A stretch of 64,000 nt of DNA from Pelosinus sp. UFO1 (lineage in GTDB: Bacteria; Bacillota; Negativicutes; DSM-13327), in contig NZ_CP008852.1 in assembly GCF_000725345.1 (NCBI RefSeq), forward strand, positions 920,001-984,000, read 5' to 3'. Shown here in pieces: positions 28,523 to 36,053 of the stretch. The notes under the pieces are model-generated. The model saw nothing but the letters and a program-made list of their open reading frames with translations, was not told the DNA's origin and did no database searches. The position numbers and the translations under genes were made by a program. Within the stretch, counting starts at the first letter, position 1; the number at the start of each line of letters is the position of its first letter.

Positions 28523-28567
28523 GAATCAGCAATTGATTTACGTAGATCGATTGCTGATTCTTTTATT
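28523..28567 (+). terminator. Terminator after CitT-like gene
   Basis: GAATCAGCAAT pairs perfectly with ATTGCTGATTC, with TGAT/GATC pairs in the interior, followed by TTTTATT. It lies between convergent genes and is oriented for the plus-strand gene. Confidence 0.85.
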
Positions 28568-28590
28568 ATTGGATAACGTTCCCTTGGAAC

Positions 28591-29526
28591 TCATATAAAT
28601 GCCATATAAATAGGGATAGCGAGTATGGCAAAGAGTGTTGTAATAGTCACTAGAACCGCTGCATATTCAGCATCGGCTTCATAAACCTTGGCAAGGATTG
28701 TAGTTTGAGTCATAGACGGCAAGGCTGCTTGAATAACAAAAACTTTTTTCATTAAATCTGGAATGGGGATAACAGATGCAACTAACAAAACTGCAATTGG
28801 TGAGATAACAAACCTTCCTACTAATACTGCGATGACATCCTTGCTAAATTTGATTGTATTTAATTTGACCCCGAATATTGCAACTCCAATAAAGAGCATG
28901 GATAACGGAGTCGTCATATTACCTAAATATTTGCAAGTACTCATTATGAAATTGGGTAAGGGAATTTCTAAAAGGATGAGTACTACTGCCAACATAAATC
29001 CTATAAATGGCGGTGAAAATACTCTTTTGACAGTAGCGATACTAATTATTTTAGATGGGGCTGTCTTCCCGTCCAAACTGATGGAGTAGTTTCCGATTGT
29101 CCAAAAAAGAAAGGCATTTGCAAGGAAATATACGAGGACATAAGGTATGCTATTTTCACCCATTAAAGCTAGGTTAACTGGGACTCCTATAAAAAGAGAA
29201 CTAGAGCAGAAAAAGGCTGAGCGAAAAATACCTTTTCGATTAGGGGGTAAATGAAGAAGGTTAGAGATTAGAAAGCTGATCATAAAGCTAATGATCATCG
29301 AGAGAATAGGAACGATGATTCCACTAAACAGGGTTATAAAATGTTCCTTGTTAAATGTATTGAGTAAGTTCCAAACCATATAAGTTGGTAAGGAAACGTA
29401 GGTAACTAATTTAGGAAGTAGCTTTGAGTTTTCGGGGTTAAACCACCCTTTGCTAGTAAGGATATATCCTAATGAAACCATAATAATAATGCTCATTAGT
29501 CCTTCAATTGCATGTAAAAAGACCAT
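28591..29526 (-). CDS. AEC-family (auxin efflux carrier-like) permease
   Basis: A 311-residue protein with ten predicted membrane helices. Conserved AEC features include GYILTSKGWFNPENSKLLPKLVTYVSLP at the first hairpin, SSSLFIGVPVNLALMG in the middle and VIQAALPSMTQTTILAKVYEAD near the C terminus. Bacterial members include malate permeases such as MleP, so a dicarboxylate role fits the locus. The ATG at 29526 has GGAGGT just upstream; the ATG at 29541 lies before that site and is less likely. Confidence 0.85.
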   Translation of the reverse strand: MVFLHAIEGLMSIIIMVSLGYILTSKGWFNPENSKLLPKLVTYVSLPTYMVWNLLNTFNKEHFITLFSGIIVPILSMIISFMISFLISNLLHLPPNRKGIFRSAFFCSSSLFIGVPVNLALMGENSIPYVLVYFLANAFLFWTIGNYSISLDGKTAPSKIISIATVKRVFSPPFIGFMLAVVLILLEIPLPNFIMSTCKYLGNMTTPLSMLFIGVAIFGVKLNTIKFSKDVIAVLVGRFVISPIAVLLVASVIPIPDLMKKVFVIQAALPSMTQTTILAKVYEADAEYAAVLVTITTLFAILAIPIYMAFI

Positions 29527-29647
29527 GTTTACCTCCTGCATTTGCTATAAGTTATGATAATGAAAAATTGTAAAATAGAATACTGTTACATTGATTATGA
29601 AGAGTATTTCTTTACTCAATAATTAGGAAGAAGGCTATTAGGGGGTT

Positions 29648-30100
29648 TTAGGCTTGAAGGGAGCATTTTTTTAATTTATATCCATCAAGGTCCCTTTGAC
29701 TTAAAGCGCTCTTGCAGGTAAGTTGCTGCCGAAATTCACGGTAAGAAAGTAAAGAATCTTTAAGCCGCTCAAAATTAAAGGGTTTAAGTATATAATCAAA
29801 TATCCCGTGACGTAAAGCCCAATTGATTGCGTTACCATTAGTTATTGCAGTAATTATAATAAAATCAATTGGTAGCTCTTCGATTCGAGTAAAAGATATC
29901 ACTTCGATAGTGTTACTATCTGAGACACAATCATTAATAATTACTAAATCGGGTTTCTTCCTATCTAATAGTTCGAAAACTTCACTATGACTTCTGCCAA
30001 TCCCTACTAGTGTAAAGCCACCTACCTCTTGAATATAAGATTTATGTATGTTAGTAATAACAGCTTCAGGATCTACAATCAGTACTTTAATATCGGTCAT
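29648..30100 (-). CDS. Degenerate receiver-only protein related to CitB/DcuR response regulators
   Basis: A 150-residue protein matching the receiver domain of citrate/fumarate response regulators (CitB/DcuR): KVLIVDPEAVITNIHKSYI at the N terminus and IFDYILKPFNFERLKDSLLSY at the conserved Lys. The usual phosphoacceptor Asp appears to be Asn in DLVIINDCVSD, and one acidic pocket residue is Pro (VDPE). It ends 30 residues after the receiver, so the usual C-terminal helix-turn-helix is absent. No partner kinase is adjacent. It may be a remnant or a phosphorylation-independent regulator. ATG 30100 is preferred; GGAGG abuts the ATG at 30109. Confidence 0.7.
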   Translation of the reverse strand: MTDIKVLIVDPEAVITNIHKSYIQEVGGFTLVGIGRSHSEVFELLDRKKPDLVIINDCVSDSNTIEVISFTRIEELPIDFIIITAITNGNAINWALRHGIFDYILKPFNFERLKDSLLSYREFRQQLTCKSALSQRDLDGYKLKKCSLQA

Positions 30101-30214
30101 AGTCGACATCCTCCGGTGTATTCATATTTAATATCAACTACTCGTTTTGTGTTTAATGAAGGACAAGAGATATATTAATAGTAGGGTTATTTAACGAAAA
30201 TAAATGAATCTGTT

Positions 30215-30243
30215 TTGACAATACTTAACCCTTCTTATATCAT
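30215..30243 (+). promoter_or_regulatory. Sigma-A type promoter of the LysR gene
   Basis: TTGACA (30215-30220), a 17-bp spacer and TATCAT (30238-30243) form a near-consensus promoter about 85 bases before the LysR start. The divergent receiver gene starts 115 bases away on the other side. Confidence 0.65.
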
Positions 30244-30326
30244 TATAGCAAAGCATTAGATATATATATAATATTAAAAAAGTTACTTTGCTATACGAAA
30301 AAAATATATCAGAAGGATGGGGTTTT

Positions 30327-31205
30327 GTGAATAGTAAGCAGCTTACCTATTTTTTGGCCATTGCTGAGGAGGGGCAAATTTCAAAGGCTGCCAAACGGTT
30401 ACATATGGCTCAACCTCCATTGAGTCAACAACTTAAATTATTAGAAGAAGAATTAAATGTAAAATTAGTAGAACGTGACCGTCGAGGAATCATATTAACC
30501 GACGCGGGTCATTTGCTCTATAAAAGGGCGTCGCACATACTAGAGTTCATGAATATGACTACGAAAGAATTAAAAGAATTAGATGAAGGATATACAGGAA
30601 CCTTATCGATTGGAGCTGTTGCATCCTCAGGAACGACCTTCTTACCCTTCAAAGTTGTCAACTTCCATAAACAATATCCCCATATAAGTTTTCAGTTATG
30701 GGAAGGTGACACAAACAAAATTTTAGATTTACTGAATTCTGGAATCATTGAAATAGGCATTGTAAGAGCAATTTTTGATTCAAAAATGTATCATTCCGTG
30801 AATTTACCGAATGAACCCATGGTAGTTGCCATGTGCAAAGATTGGGAAGATGAAGAACAGGCGACTCAACATATAAAGCTAGAAGAACTTGTAGATAAGC
30901 CCTTATTACTTCATCGGAGTAATGAAAGTATGATTGTGGAGTGTTGCCAGAAAAATGGTTTTGAGCCTCAAATTTTGTGCCGAGGGGACGATGTTAGATC
31001 CTTACTCGTATGGGCTGACGCAGGATTAGGCATGGCTATAGTACCTAAATCGGCAGTAGGTCTTGTGCCGAGCAACACATTAATATACAAAGAAATCATT
31101 GAATCTTCCTTAGAAATAAAAAAAGCAATTATTTGGCTGCGAAATCGCTACCTCTCAGCGAGTACTAGGAATTTTATAGATATGATACTGTCAGACTTAT
31201 CTTAA
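30327..31205 (+). CDS. LysR-family transcriptional regulator
   Basis: A 292-residue LysR regulator (CynR/CatM-like). The helix-turn-helix reads GQISKAAKRLHMAQPPLSQQLKLLEEEL and the effector domain follows. The GTG at 30327 gives the normal LysR N terminus (NSKQLTYFLAIAEEG) and has AAGGATGGGG upstream; a TTG at 30288 would add 13 unusual residues. It lies divergently from the receiver/AEC genes and just before the GABA aminotransferase; either side could be the target. Confidence 0.88.
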   Translation: MNSKQLTYFLAIAEEGQISKAAKRLHMAQPPLSQQLKLLEEELNVKLVERDRRGIILTDAGHLLYKRASHILEFMNMTTKELKELDEGYTGTLSIGAVASSGTTFLPFKVVNFHKQYPHISFQLWEGDTNKILDLLNSGIIEIGIVRAIFDSKMYHSVNLPNEPMVVAMCKDWEDEEQATQHIKLEELVDKPLLLHRSNESMIVECCQKNGFEPQILCRGDDVRSLLVWADAGLGMAIVPKSAVGLVPSNTLIYKEIIESSLEIKKAIIWLRNRYLSASTRNFIDMILSDLS

Positions 31206-31213
31206 GGATAAAA

Positions 31214-31259
31214 GTGAATAGGTCACAATGTAGTACAACACAATCTGTGATCTATTCAC
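31214..31259. repeat. 14-bp-arm inverted repeat
   Basis: GTGAATAGGTCACA (31214-31227) pairs with TGTGATCTATTCAC (31246-31259) with a single G-T position. No T-run follows. It may be the end of the LysR transcript or an operator for the aminotransferase gene. Confidence 0.5.
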
Positions 31260-31329
31260 ATAGACGCTAGTAGATACCTCTGGTATTATTTAAGTATCAA
31301 CAAAATATGAGTGATGTATTTAGCAACGG

Positions 31330-31370
31330 CGCTGAATGTATATCCTGGAGATATATTCAGCGTTTTTATT
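31330..31370 (+). terminator. Terminator/attenuator before aminotransferase
   Basis: CGCTGAATGTATATC pairs with GATATATTCAGCG and runs into TTTTTATT. It ends just before the aminotransferase ribosome site, so it may end the LysR transcript or attenuate the aminotransferase. Confidence 0.75.
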
Positions 31371-31399
31371 TTTATAAAAATGTTAGGAGGGACTTTATA

Positions 31400-32719
31400 A
31401 TGGATAATGGAAAAAGTAAGACTGAAACACTGATACAAAGAAAAAACAATGCAGTTGCTAGAGGGATAGCTAACTCAACAGGGGTTTTTGTAGAAAAGGC
31501 CAGTGGAGCGGTCATTACAGATGTAGAGGGTAGAGAGTTTCTTGACTTTTATGCGGGTGTAGGGGTTTTGAATGTTGGTCATTGTCCAGAATCGGTAGTT
31601 AAAGCCATACAAAAACAAGCGGAACAATTACTTCATTCATTCTTTGCCATTGCCATGTATGAACCCTATGTCCAGCTGGCAGAAAAGATGAATTCTCTAA
31701 TGCCTGGGTTTTCTCCCAAAAAGACGATGTTCGCTAATAGTGGTGCAGAAGCCGTTGAGAATGCGGTGAAAATTGCCCGCCATGCAACGAAAAGAACCGG
31801 AATCATTTCTTTTGAGTGTGCATTCCATGGACGTACTTTTATGACCATGGGTCTTACCAGTAAAGTAAAACCTTATAAATATGGTTTTGGGCCTTTTGCT
31901 CCAGAGGTTTACAAGGTTCCTTCCGCATATTGCTACCGCTGCCATTATCGTTCTACCTATCCTGGTTGTGGGATGCATTGTCTAGAAAATTTTGAACGGT
32001 TTTTTGCAGCAGAAATTGATGCTGAGCATATTGCAGCTATGATTATTGAACCGGTACAGGGGGAAGGTGGTTTTCTCGTACCGCCACCAGAATTTTTGCC
32101 AGGTCTTAAGACTATCTGTGAGAGTAAGGGAATCTTATTAATTGCTGATGAAGTACAAAGTGGTTTTGGTCGTACAGGGAAAATGTTCGCCATTGAAAAT
32201 TGGGGTGTGGAACCGGACTTAATGACTACGGCGAAGTCAATCGCTGCCGGTGTTCCTCTCAGTGCTGTAACAGGCAAGGCTCAGTATATGGATGCACCTG
32301 ACGCTGGTAATATTGGCGGGACCTATGGCGGTAACCCTTTAGCCTGTGTGGCAGGTTTAGAAACGATAAAATTAATTGAGGAAAACAATCTCTGCAGCCG
32401 AGCAACAGAAATTGGCCATAAAACTATGAAGAGACTGGAAGCCTTACAGGAGAGATGCAGTGCTATCGGTGACGTGAGGGGTATTGGTGCGATGATTGGT
32501 ATTGAACTAGTCAAAGATCGAAAAACGAAAGAACCAGCGAAAGAACTGACTAGCAAGGTAGTAAAATATTGTCTGGAACAAGGTGTAATTCTAATTAGTG
32601 CTGGTATTTTTAGTAATGTAATTCGTTTATTGATTCCTTTGGTGGTTACTGATGAACAATTAGATCGTGGACTTACGGTTTTAGAACAAAGTATCCTAAA
32701 AGCTACTGCTGAAGAATAA
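31400..32719 (+). CDS. gabT: Class-III aminotransferase (4-aminobutyrate aminotransferase-like)
   Basis: A 439-residue PLP enzyme. Conserved blocks are FANSGAEAVENAVKIARHAT, the AFHGRT segment, MIIEPVQGEGGF, LLIADEVQSGFGRTGK and the PLP lysine in TTAKSIAAGVPLSAV. The overall pattern matches GABA/5-aminovalerate aminotransferases. The ATG at 31400 is chosen because AGGAGGG is correctly spaced; upstream in-frame codons run through the preceding hairpin. Unusually many Cys/His (AYCYRCHYRSTYPGC) lie near residues 175-195, a pattern seen in a clostridial-type subset. It is paired with a downstream amino-acid permease. Confidence 0.88.
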   Translation: MDNGKSKTETLIQRKNNAVARGIANSTGVFVEKASGAVITDVEGREFLDFYAGVGVLNVGHCPESVVKAIQKQAEQLLHSFFAIAMYEPYVQLAEKMNSLMPGFSPKKTMFANSGAEAVENAVKIARHATKRTGIISFECAFHGRTFMTMGLTSKVKPYKYGFGPFAPEVYKVPSAYCYRCHYRSTYPGCGMHCLENFERFFAAEIDAEHIAAMIIEPVQGEGGFLVPPPEFLPGLKTICESKGILLIADEVQSGFGRTGKMFAIENWGVEPDLMTTAKSIAAGVPLSAVTGKAQYMDAPDAGNIGGTYGGNPLACVAGLETIKLIEENNLCSRATEIGHKTMKRLEALQERCSAIGDVRGIGAMIGIELVKDRKTKEPAKELTSKVVKYCLEQGVILISAGIFSNVIRLLIPLVVTDEQLDRGLTVLEQSILKATAEE

Positions 32720-32747
32720 TGTAGTGTAAATAAAATAGCTGCAAGCA

Positions 32748-32792
32748 AAGACGCTTGTCAACAACCGTGAGGTTGTTGATGAGCGTCTTTTT
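32748..32792 (+). terminator. Terminator between aminotransferase and permease
   Basis: AAGACGCTTGTCAACAACC pairs with GGTTGTTGATGAGCGTCTT around GTGA, then a T-run. The permease ribosome site starts about 15 bases later, so the hairpin can set a lower expression of the permease. Confidence 0.88.
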
Positions 32793-32817
32793 ATATAAAA
32801 AAAGGAGGCGAACAGAT

Positions 32818-34227
32818 ATGAAAGAACAATCCTTATATTTAGAAAAAGAGAACTTGAAGAAAGATCTAAAAGACAGACATATCCAGTTGATTGCTATTGG
32901 TGGAGTTATTGGCGTTGCTCTATTTATGGGATCTGCTCAGGCGAGTAAGATGGCAGGACCAGCTCTCACATTAGCCTATGCCCTTGGTGGTATTGTTATG
33001 TACTTTGTGCTGCGTGCACTAGGTGAAGTCGCTGTAGAACATCCTGTAGCTTCATCCTTTGCTGGCTATGCCAGAGCCTTTTGCGGGCCACTAGTTTCCT
33101 TTGTTACTGGATGGACTTATTGGTACCAATGGGTTGTCTTAGCTATGTGTGAAATTTCAGCAGTCGGCATGTATATGAAATACTGGTCACCGGATATAGA
33201 GCAGTGGATTCCTGCGCTGATTTGTCTTGGTGTAATTCTGGCCATTAATTTAGTTGCAGTGAAATATTACGGTGAGTTTGAATTTTGGTTTGCGCTAATT
33301 AAAGTTGTAACCATCATAGCCATGCTGCTAGTTGGCTTTGCAATGATTCTCTTTGGCCTTGGTAACGATGGAGTGGCAATTGGTTTTTCTAATCTGTGGA
33401 CTCACGGGGGTTTTATGCCTTTTGGTTGGAGTGGTGTAGCCATGGCATTGGTTATGGTGGTGTTTGCTTATTCAGGAGTTGAACTAATCGGAATTACTGC
33501 TGGTGAAGCCATTAATCCTGAGTCCTCTCTTAAATCCGCGATTGATAAGGTATTTTGGCGTGTATTGGTTTTCTATGTTGGCTCTATGGTAGCCATTCTA
33601 TCTATTTTTCCTTATGATACGTTGCCGAAAGGCATTAGTCCTTTTGTAATGATCTTTGAAAAAGCCGGCATACCTTATGCAGCTTCCATTATAAATGTTG
33701 TAATTTTATCCTCGGCAGCTTCTTGCTTAAATAGTGGTATGTATGTTTGTGGACGAATGCTTTATGGATTAGCACTTAGAAATGAGGCTCCCGCATTCTT
33801 AGGGAAACTATCAGCCAGTCAAGTTCCCGCCAATGGCATTCTATTTTCTAGTGCTGTTTGCTTGATAGGCGTTTATCTAAATTATGCATCTCCAGACAGC
33901 GTATTTTATTATATGTCGGCTATTACAACCACGGGTTGTATGTGGACTTGGTCATTGATCATGTATATTCAGTACAAATGGCGAAAAAGCCTTAGTAGTG
34001 AGCAAATTACTCAGTTAAAATATCCTATGCCTTGTTATCCATATGCCAATTATGCAGTAGGGATATTTATGCTGGCTGTAACCTTAGGTATGGGATATGA
34101 CCATGATAATCTGGTAGGATTATATGTTGCACCTGTTTGGTATGGTGGTCTTTATATTGTATATAAACTATTAAAAATTGGTGAAGCGCAACAGAAAGCT
34201 GATTTGAGTATTCGTACAGAATGGTAG
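32818..34227 (+). CDS. Amino-acid permease (GabP/CycA-type APC family)
   Basis: A 469-residue, 12-helix amino acid:H+ symporter of the AAT group in the APC superfamily. Typical blocks are RHIQLIAIGGVIGVALFMGSA at helix 1, ALGEVAVEHPVASSFAGYARAF, FAYSGVELIGITAGEAINPE at helix 6 and SSAASCLNSGMYVCGRMLYGLA at helix 8. GABA, D-alanine/glycine or related amino acids are possible substrates; the preceding GabT-like gene favours GABA or 5-aminovalerate. The ATG at 32818 follows AAAGGAGGCG. Confidence 0.88.
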   Translation: MKEQSLYLEKENLKKDLKDRHIQLIAIGGVIGVALFMGSAQASKMAGPALTLAYALGGIVMYFVLRALGEVAVEHPVASSFAGYARAFCGPLVSFVTGWTYWYQWVVLAMCEISAVGMYMKYWSPDIEQWIPALICLGVILAINLVAVKYYGEFEFWFALIKVVTIIAMLLVGFAMILFGLGNDGVAIGFSNLWTHGGFMPFGWSGVAMALVMVVFAYSGVELIGITAGEAINPESSLKSAIDKVFWRVLVFYVGSMVAILSIFPYDTLPKGISPFVMIFEKAGIPYAASIINVVILSSAASCLNSGMYVCGRMLYGLALRNEAPAFLGKLSASQVPANGILFSSAVCLIGVYLNYASPDSVFYYMSAITTTGCMWTWSLIMYIQYKWRKSLSSEQITQLKYPMPCYPYANYAVGIFMLAVTLGMGYDHDNLVGLYVAPVWYGGLYIVYKLLKIGEAQQKADLSIRTEW

Positions 34228-34259
34228 GTTAGTTACTTTGAGGATTATTAGTAAAAAAT

Positions 34260-34293
34260 TAAGCCAGGCAGAGGAATGCTTGGCTTTCCTTTT
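34260..34293 (+). terminator. Terminator after permease
   Basis: AAGCCAGGCA pairs with TGCTTGGCTT around a short loop, ending in TCCTTTT. Confidence 0.75.
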
Positions 34294-34308
34294 ATGAATT
34301 CATAGAGT

Positions 34309-34336
34309 AAAAAAAGGGAGCACAACTGTGCTCCCT
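34309..34336 (-). terminator. Terminator of the amidase gene
   Basis: AGGGAGCACA and TGTGCTCCCT make a 10-bp perfect stem. On the minus strand it is followed by a run of seven Ts, so it ends the convergent amidase transcript. Confidence 0.85.
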
Positions 34337-34379
34337 AAGGATGTTTAAAAATTTTACAAATTAACTGGTGAGGTCGCGC

Positions 34380-35090
34380 TTATTGCGCAAAATATTTTTT
34401 AATTCCATTGTAAATTCCAAGTGCTGCCTTTTTGTCAAAAGTAGGATTAAGGAGTAGTTTTTCTTCTTTTGGATTGGAGATAAAAGCAACTTCTGTTAAT
34501 ATGGCTGGCATCGTTGTGTTTTTAAGAACGTAAAAATCATTAGGTTGATAGCCTCTATCAGACAACTTTAGTTGGCTAACCATACTATCTTGTACTAAAC
34601 TGGCAAGAGTATCGCTATTGCCTGGGTAAAAATAAGTTGCTGTACCACTGACAGGTTCGTCAGAAGCGTCAGCATGAATGCTAATAAACAAGTCTGCACT
34701 AGCCTGGTTTGCAATAGCAACGCGAGCCTGTAGTTCGTCAATGTCTGATGTTCCCTCATAGGCAACATCCTTGTCAGAGGTACGGGTCATGATAACCTTC
34801 GCTCCTCCATCAGATAATAACTTACCTAGATCACGAGCAATGGCCAGTGTAACATTTTTTTCCGCAACATGATTAGGGCCTATGGCACCAGTATCACTAC
34901 CACCATGACCGGGATCAACAACGATTACCTTGCCTTTCATTGAAGAATTTTTTGTTTGGTTGCTTTGAAGACCTATAAAGTTGATGATATCTTGACTCAG
35001 TGAATCAAAGGAAGCGGCACTCGCAGTAGCTGCTGGTAAGCTAGTTAGTAACAATAATAGAGCTATTAAAAGAGGTATTTGTTTTTTCAT
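34380..35090 (-). CDS. Exported N-acetylmuramoyl-L-alanine amidase (Amidase_3)
   Basis: A 236-residue cell-wall hydrolase that cuts between N-acetylmuramic acid and the stem peptide. It has a signal peptide (1-26, core PLLIALLLLLTSLPA, ending ASA-A). The zinc-binding His and Glu lie in VVDPGHGGSDTG and EKNVTLAIA, the third His in FISIHADA, and the catalytic Glu in ILTEVAFISNPKEE. No cell-wall-binding or SPOR domain is present, as in short CwlD-like amidases. Monocistronic, ribosome site AAGGA. Confidence 0.92.
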   Translation of the reverse strand: MKKQIPLLIALLLLLTSLPAATASAASFDSLSQDIINFIGLQSNQTKNSSMKGKVIVVDPGHGGSDTGAIGPNHVAEKNVTLAIARDLGKLLSDGGAKVIMTRTSDKDVAYEGTSDIDELQARVAIANQASADLFISIHADASDEPVSGTATYFYPGNSDTLASLVQDSMVSQLKLSDRGYQPNDFYVLKNTTMPAILTEVAFISNPKEEKLLLNPTFDKKAALGIYNGIKKYFAQ

Positions 35091-35141
35091 GTAATGTATC
35101 CTTGCTAATTTTATAGTTTTATGTGGTATTCAAATTATACT

Positions 35142-35306
35142 TTAATTACATTCTTCGCAGCAAACGTAATATTTGCCATTCTTTTTTGTATTAAAACAAG
35201 ACCTAGGTCCTGGGGAAACATACCAGAGTCCCGAAATGCGTTGACGAATATATGGAATAATAATATAATATAAGAAAATACTACATAGATAGACAAAAAT
35301 TAACAA
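35142..35306 (-). CDS. Possible small membrane protein with Cys-rich tail
   Basis: A 54-residue reading frame starting at a TTG (35306) with AGG ten bases upstream. It would give one hydrophobic helix (LIFVYLCSIFLYYIIIPYI) and a polar tail ending NGKYYVCCEECN, a CCxxC pattern able to bind metal. On the other strand the same DNA holds the strong promoter and the first bases of the c-di-GMP riboswitch, which argues for caution. The frame stays open up to 35387, but that part is the reverse of the riboswitch. Confidence 0.3.
   Translation of the reverse strand: MLIFVYLCSIFLYYIIIPYIRQRISGLWYVSPGPRSCFNTKKNGKYYVCCEECN
35241..35269 (+). promoter_or_regulatory. Promoter of the riboswitch-chemotaxis transcript
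   Basis: TTGACG (35241-35246), 17-bp spacer, TATAAT (35264-35269). This near-consensus sigma-A promoter would start RNA around 35276, about 30 bases before the riboswitch core. Confidence 0.75.
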
Positions 35307-35396
35307 TATTGGCAAACCTATCGAAAGATAGGGACGCAAAGCTATGGGTCTACAGTCGCTGGGCGACCAAGACTGCCAGGCCGCCATGTTAGCTTA
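35305..35396 (+). ncRNA. Cyclic di-GMP-I (GEMM) riboswitch
   Basis: The conserved GEMM-I core is clear: AACCTATCGAAAGATAGGG forms the first helix with a GAAA tetraloop, followed by ACGCAAAGCTATGGGTCTA, a second variable helix (CAGTCGCTGGGCGACCAAGACTG) and CCAGGCCGCC. These are the ligand-contacting and tetraloop-receptor elements of the class. A terminator follows at once, so binding of c-di-GMP should change read-through into the downstream cheY-cheA genes. The sign of regulation cannot be decided by eye. Confidence 0.9.
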
Positions 35397-35410
35397 AACT
35401 ACCATGTTTT

Positions 35411-35437
35411 AGGTCAGGTATCCCTGACCTTTTTTTG
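35411..35437 (+). terminator. Expression-platform terminator of the c-di-GMP riboswitch
   Basis: AGGTCAGG and CCTGACCT form an 8-bp perfect stem with loop TATC and seven following Ts, 15 bases after the aptamer. Confidence 0.88.
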
Positions 35438-35448
35438 CGTTTTTTTTG

Positions 35449-35592
35449 ATGGCTTCAATTATTTCTGATTGGGATAAAGTAGGTGACATTATAGTCGAAA
35501 TATTTCGAACAGAAATGATGCTTACATTGAAAAGGGTAAGAGAAGCAGGGAAGCTAAAATATGTAGGTAACGATTATGTGATTGCAAGTTGA
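35449..35592 (+). CDS. Small open reading frame of 47 codons between riboswitch and cheY
   Basis: The frame begins with ATG right after the terminator T-run and lacks a ribosome site. The product would be acidic at the start and basic at the end, with KRVREAGKLKYVGNDYVIAS resembling the wing of a winged-helix domain. It may be the tail of a decayed gene or a short leader product. It ends 32 bases before cheY. Confidence 0.25.
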   Translation: MASIISDWDKVGDIIVEIFRTEMMLTLKRVREAGKLKYVGNDYVIAS

Positions 35593-35624
35593 CATTACTT
35601 GTAGATGAAAGGATGAAGATATAT

Positions 35625-35978
35625 ATGAAAGTACTTATTGTTGATGATGCAGTTTTTATCCGGTTAACACTAAAAATGATGTTAGAGAAAAATGGCTACC
35701 AAGTAGTAGGCGAAGCTGCAAATGGTGCAGAAGCAATCCTAAAATACAATGAACTTAAACCTGATCTGGTTACAATGGATATAACAATGCCTCAAATGGA
35801 TGGAATAACGGCTTTGAAGGCAATAAAAAAAATGGATTCTAGTGCGAAAGTCGTTATGATATCGGCTATGGGGCAAGAAGCGACTGTAAAAGATGCCATT
35901 GTGTCTGGTGCTAATGGATTTATCGTAAAACCGTTTGTTGAAGAACAGGTCATTCGAGGGCTAAGCAAGTTCAAATAG
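35625..35978 (+). CDS. cheY: Chemotaxis response regulator CheY
   Basis: A 117-residue single receiver domain. The acidic pocket is D7-D8, the phosphoacceptor D52 lies in VTMDITMPQMDG, the Ser/Thr switch is S80 and the conserved lysine K102 lies in FIVKPF. It carries the phosphoryl signal from CheA to the flagellar switch. ATG 35625 gives the standard CheY N terminus; upstream in-frame codons at 35589 and 35613 are badly placed for the AAAGG site. It is first in the che cluster behind the riboswitch. Confidence 0.93.
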   Translation: MKVLIVDDAVFIRLTLKMMLEKNGYQVVGEAANGAEAILKYNELKPDLVTMDITMPQMDGITALKAIKKMDSSAKVVMISAMGQEATVKDAIVSGANGFIVKPFVEEQVIRGLSKFK

Positions 35979-36053
35979 AAACGCTAGATTTTGAAAAAGA
36001 TTATGCAGTACCGTACTTCCAGTATTTGCAGTAATTTGTGAGGGTGATTGAAA

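Noticed and set aside
30288-30326. Upstream TTG extension of the LysR gene
   Set aside because: The 13 extra residues precede the normal LysR N terminus and the real ribosome site lies inside them.
31307-31399. Upstream extension of the aminotransferase
   Set aside because: It translates the terminator hairpin 31330-31370; the AGGAGGG site points to ATG 31400.
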